64,000 nt of DNA, taken from assembly GCA_027886175.1 (NCBI GenBank), contig JAJNNQ010000018.1, forward strand, positions 23,107,001-23,171,000, written 5' to 3'. The notes below the pieces were generated by a model. It saw only the letters and a program-made list of their open reading frames with translations, did no database searches and was not told the origin of the DNA. The position numbers were made by a program, and so were the translations under genes. Below are positions 63,792 to 64,000 of this stretch, piece after piece (position 1 is the stretch's first letter; every line of letters begins with the position of its first letter). The stretch comes from Phylloscopus collybita. Lineage: Eukaryota > Chordata > Aves > Passeriformes > Phylloscopidae.

Positions 63792-64000
63792 AGGCTAATC
63801 ATAGCAAGTTCTCCTGAACTTTGGCTCAGCTTCCTCTTAGCAGTAAGTGAGGTGGTTTCTTCCTTTTCACTGCAATTCTGTTGCAGCCTGTTTGCCCCCT
63901 CATTCCATCACCTCAAGTGATTTTTCATCTCAGTGTTGCCAGTCACCTCTGAAAGCTCTCCCAACCTGGACCCTTCCTGATCTGCAGCCTGGAGCACCTC

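Larger units (their letters stand above)
56701..64000. other. Upstream flank, no gene recognised
   Basis: The flank is mixed in composition and becomes more GC-rich after about 62.2 kb. A T16 run lies at 60251-60266 and a (TTTC)n run at 63775-63791. Several overlapping open frames occur at 61550-61970 on both strands without any domain I recognise. The next gene expected upstream of ESRRB in amniotes (GPATCH2L, from memory of the human order) was not detected. Confidence 0.5.

Noticed and set aside
1..64000. CRISPR arrays, operons, tRNA or rRNA genes
   Set aside because: None seen; the sequence is vertebrate noncoding DNA and the repeats are simple sequence or transposon-derived.

Overview
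The window is vertebrate, almost certainly avian, nuclear DNA. It has low gene density, an AT-rich background, one strong CpG island, spliceosomal splice signals, and copies of the CR1 LINE with the 3' ends usual in birds (1-158, 27123-27425, 49027-49090), plus an older CR1 copy (about 40350-40700). There are no bacterial-style genes, no CRISPR array and no recognisable RNA gene. Neoaves, perhaps a passerine, is my guess from the CR1 subtype, but I cannot fix the lineage.

Only one protein-coding piece is recognisable. On the minus strand, 11508-11557 encodes MDISELCISDPLGYHN and ends at a GTGAGT splice donor. This matches the N-terminal exon that I remember for the long form of estrogen-related receptor beta (ESRRB), and it resembles the first exon of its paralog ESRRG. 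The exon lies in a CpG island (about 11240-12310) with GC boxes, a CCAAT box and an NRF1-type site. A long T-rich stretch (A-rich on +) lies just upstream of the ATG. Positions 159-11507 are then the start of ESRRB intron 1, and the DNA-binding and ligand-binding exons lie outside the window, beyond position 1.

The rest (12.3-64 kb) is upstream of that promoter. It holds no convincing coding exon. It does hold (1) a candidate second, TATA/MEF2-type minus-strand promoter with a short first exon and a GTAAGT donor at 56.4-56.6 kb, about 45 kb upstream, which could be a tissue-specific ESRRB first exon; (2) several blocks that look like conserved regulatory elements, mainly at 30.7-39.1 kb and 53.3 kb; (3) a CTCF-like motif at 25.37 kb; (4) old MIR/CORE-SINE-like remnants (16.6, 28.4 and 52.4 kb), a possible LTR remnant (20.2 kb), and many poly-A/poly-T and microsatellite tracts, including a 178-bp (AAAAAG)n array at 15.3 kb.

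In outline, this is the 5' regulatory region of one nuclear-receptor gene: a CpG promoter with the first coding exon, a possible distal promoter, and noncoding sequence between and beyond them. Conservation and expression cannot be measured from the sequence alone, so the regulatory calls are inferences from motif content.
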